Shown piece by piece: positions 62,462 through 64,000 of a DNA stretch of 64,000 nucleotides (its first letter is position 1; the number at the start of each line of letters is the position of its first letter). Both the position numbers and the translations under genes were made by a program. The stretch is from contig QRFJ01004270.1 of NCBI GenBank assembly GCA_006176705.1, positions 142,671 to 206,670 of the forward strand. The letters run 5' to 3'. Under the pieces are notes generated by a model that was not told the DNA's origin, searched no databases, and saw only the letters and a program-made list of their open reading frames with translations. This stretch comes from Cocos nucifera. Taxonomy: Eukaryota; Streptophyta; Magnoliopsida; Arecales; Arecaceae.

Positions 62462-62689
62462 TACATGACATGTTTGGAAAATGAAACAAGGTGCCACCTG
62501 TCCAAGCTGGTAAAGTCTTTTGTTGTTATACTATATGACCTGGGCTTAAATCCTGCCTTTACCAGGGTTTGGAGCATTAGGATAACTGGGGAAGGGCCAC
62601 CCTACTTATGTTGCCCATTGTCTACCGGCCTCTTCTGTCAAACATAAAAAGGAAATCAAATAAAGAAAAACAAAAAGAAAAGAAAGGAA
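62462..62689 (+). mobile_element. tRNA-derived SINE candidate
   Basis: 'tgtccaagctggtaaag' resembles an RNA polymerase III A box and 'gacctgggcttaaatcctg' a B box (GGTTCAAATCC type), about 45 bp apart. The 3' end is a long A-rich tail (62,641-62,689). The direct repeat ACATTCAT flanks it at 62,454-62,461 and 62,690-62,697. I do not recognise the family. It differs from the Au-type copy at 47,098. Confidence 0.65.
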
Positions 62690-63070
62690 ACATTCATCAT
62701 GTTGCTCATGGTTAATACATTGAACTATCTTGATGTTTGTAGAATGGTGAATGGACGGGTTTGCTACCTAAACGATGTGACATGCATTTGGAGTTGATAA
62801 TTTGTAACATGTCCTAACCATTCTAGTCCAAACTCTAGAGATTCCTCTGAAATGAATTTCCTGCCAAATCAAAGAGTTGACATCTGGTTATAAGCTGTTT
62901 ATCTAACACTCATACATTGGTAAATCATATGATGTCCCTAAACCAGAAATCTGAGGGAATCTTAAACGAGAAACTAGAATCGGTGTCATTTATCCTCCTC
63001 ATTACACCTCCTATGAGGCTTTCCAAAAATATAAAAGAAAATATAATGTGCCTTAGAGTTAGATATGCAT

Positions 63071-63100
63071 GCATCTCTCTCTCTCTCTCTCTCTCTCTCA
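63071..63100. repeat. (CT)n microsatellite
   Basis: A run of about fourteen CT units in the host-gene intron. Confidence 0.95.
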
Positions 63101-64000
63101 ATTAAAAAAAAGGTGTATGAGACTGAATTGCATTTATCAGAACTCTTTTTCTCTCTTTAGCATTAAGGAGGAATTATATATAATCTAAAAATGCCTAGCT
63201 TTTCTAGTCTGAGTCGCACTTTGTTACTGCTGAAACAGCAATTTCTTGTTATATCATCTAAACACAGACCTTTCTTTCTTTAGTAGCTACAGGGCATGCA
63301 TGAAGGGGCACTGGTCCAGTTTGATCAGTTCTCGATATGACACTAAAATATTTTAAATGTTCCTGTTGGATTGTACTGTTGATTAACCAGTGTTTGTGCT
63401 CCATTCAATTTCTCAACTATATATGTAACAAGCCTTAATTGTCTCAACTTGTTGGTTTACATTCATAGCTTCCTTATCTTCAATCTATAAAGAGATCTGC
63501 ATTTGCTAAGCAATGACTGCATTATTTCATTTTAAGAAATTCAAGAGCATTCAAAAAACTATACTGGTTCTGATTGTCTGGATAAGGAACTGGTAGGTTT
63601 CAAGGATTTTTCACCTTATCTTGGGCTAGTGGTTTTGTTGTTATGTCATTGAAGATATCATTAACTACATAGTCTCAATTGCCAAATTCTCATCAGCAAC
63701 CATCTCCTTGTCTTCCATCTATTTGATGTGTCTGAAAATCAAATTAACAGTTTGCATTGTGTCATATCTCAATGAGCTGTATAATAACTGTTGTATTACA
63801 TTTATAAAAAATTCACTACTTGTTATCATGGTTGTCTGTACAATTTTACTTTACAAATTTGTGAAAGTTGATTATTGATGTTAAATTTATTCATTCTTAT
63901 TTTTATCTGACAATACTGGTTCTCTCAAGTGGAACATACTTGTTAGCTGGCTATATGTTTATGAATGGTACTAATGCAGATTTATGTTTCATCTTTTACT

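Larger units (their letters stand above)
60628..64000 (+). other. First intron of the gene at 60,274 (continues beyond window)
   Basis: T-rich, stop-filled sequence after a GTGAGT donor, as expected of a plant intron. No further coding exon was recognised up to 64,000, though 'tactaatgcag' at 63,969-63,979 could be an acceptor. It contains a (TTA)n run, a SINE and a (CT)n run. A region at 61,755-62,050 rich in 'tatggatat' / 'atatccat' may be another repeat. Confidence 0.65.

Overview
The window is plant nuclear DNA, almost certainly from a monocot. The SH3P-type gene, the intron style and the repeat families (Tat-lineage Ty3/gypsy elements, SIRE-like copia LTRs, a CACTA end, an Au-type SINE) all fit a flowering plant, and several repeats look palm-like to me. 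That last point is recognition, not a search result. There are no prokaryotic features. Most long open frames are decayed retroelement coding or chance frames.

Layout. (1) 1-3,968: a minus-strand Tat-like element that runs off the left edge. It has an LTR, a primer site, a gag remnant and a tandem array, but no recognisable pol. (2) 3,969-10,080: copia remnants on both strands around a 25-N gap, then a long copia LTR-like region containing a perfect 16-bp inverted repeat. (3) 10,390-10,905: a CACTA-like subterminal repeat block. (4) 10,940-17,100: a broken copia pol split by a solo LTR (10,990-16,098) that itself carries another LTR-like insert. (5) 17,435-31,481: a SIRE-like LTR split by a complete but dead 12.45-kb Tat-like element. 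That element has two 1,071-bp LTRs, gag, protease, RT, two RNase H domains and integrase on the plus strand, then a 117-bp tandem array and an intron-containing gene on the opposite strand. (6) 34,133-43,541: an intact-looking nine-exon body of an SH3P (BAR-SH3) gene on the minus strand, with a LINE-like insertion in its last intron. Its first coding exon was not found. (7) 47,679-60,206: a second, diverged Tat-like element with the same architecture, a 182-bp array and the antisense gene. It lacks its 3' end. (8) 60,207-64,000: the 5' UTR, first coding exon and long first intron of an unidentified plus-strand gene, with a SINE in the intron.

The only sequences that look like functional host genes are the SH3P gene and the gene starting at 60,274. 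The most interesting system is the retroelement family itself. Two diverged copies share a conserved antisense coiled-coil gene with matching intron positions, and each copy carries a different tandem array next to it. The most practical warning is the junction near 60,206. There a truncated retroelement sits about 70 bp upstream of a start codon, and the neighbouring SH3P gene lacks exon 1. This is either a real rearrangement or an assembly chimera.
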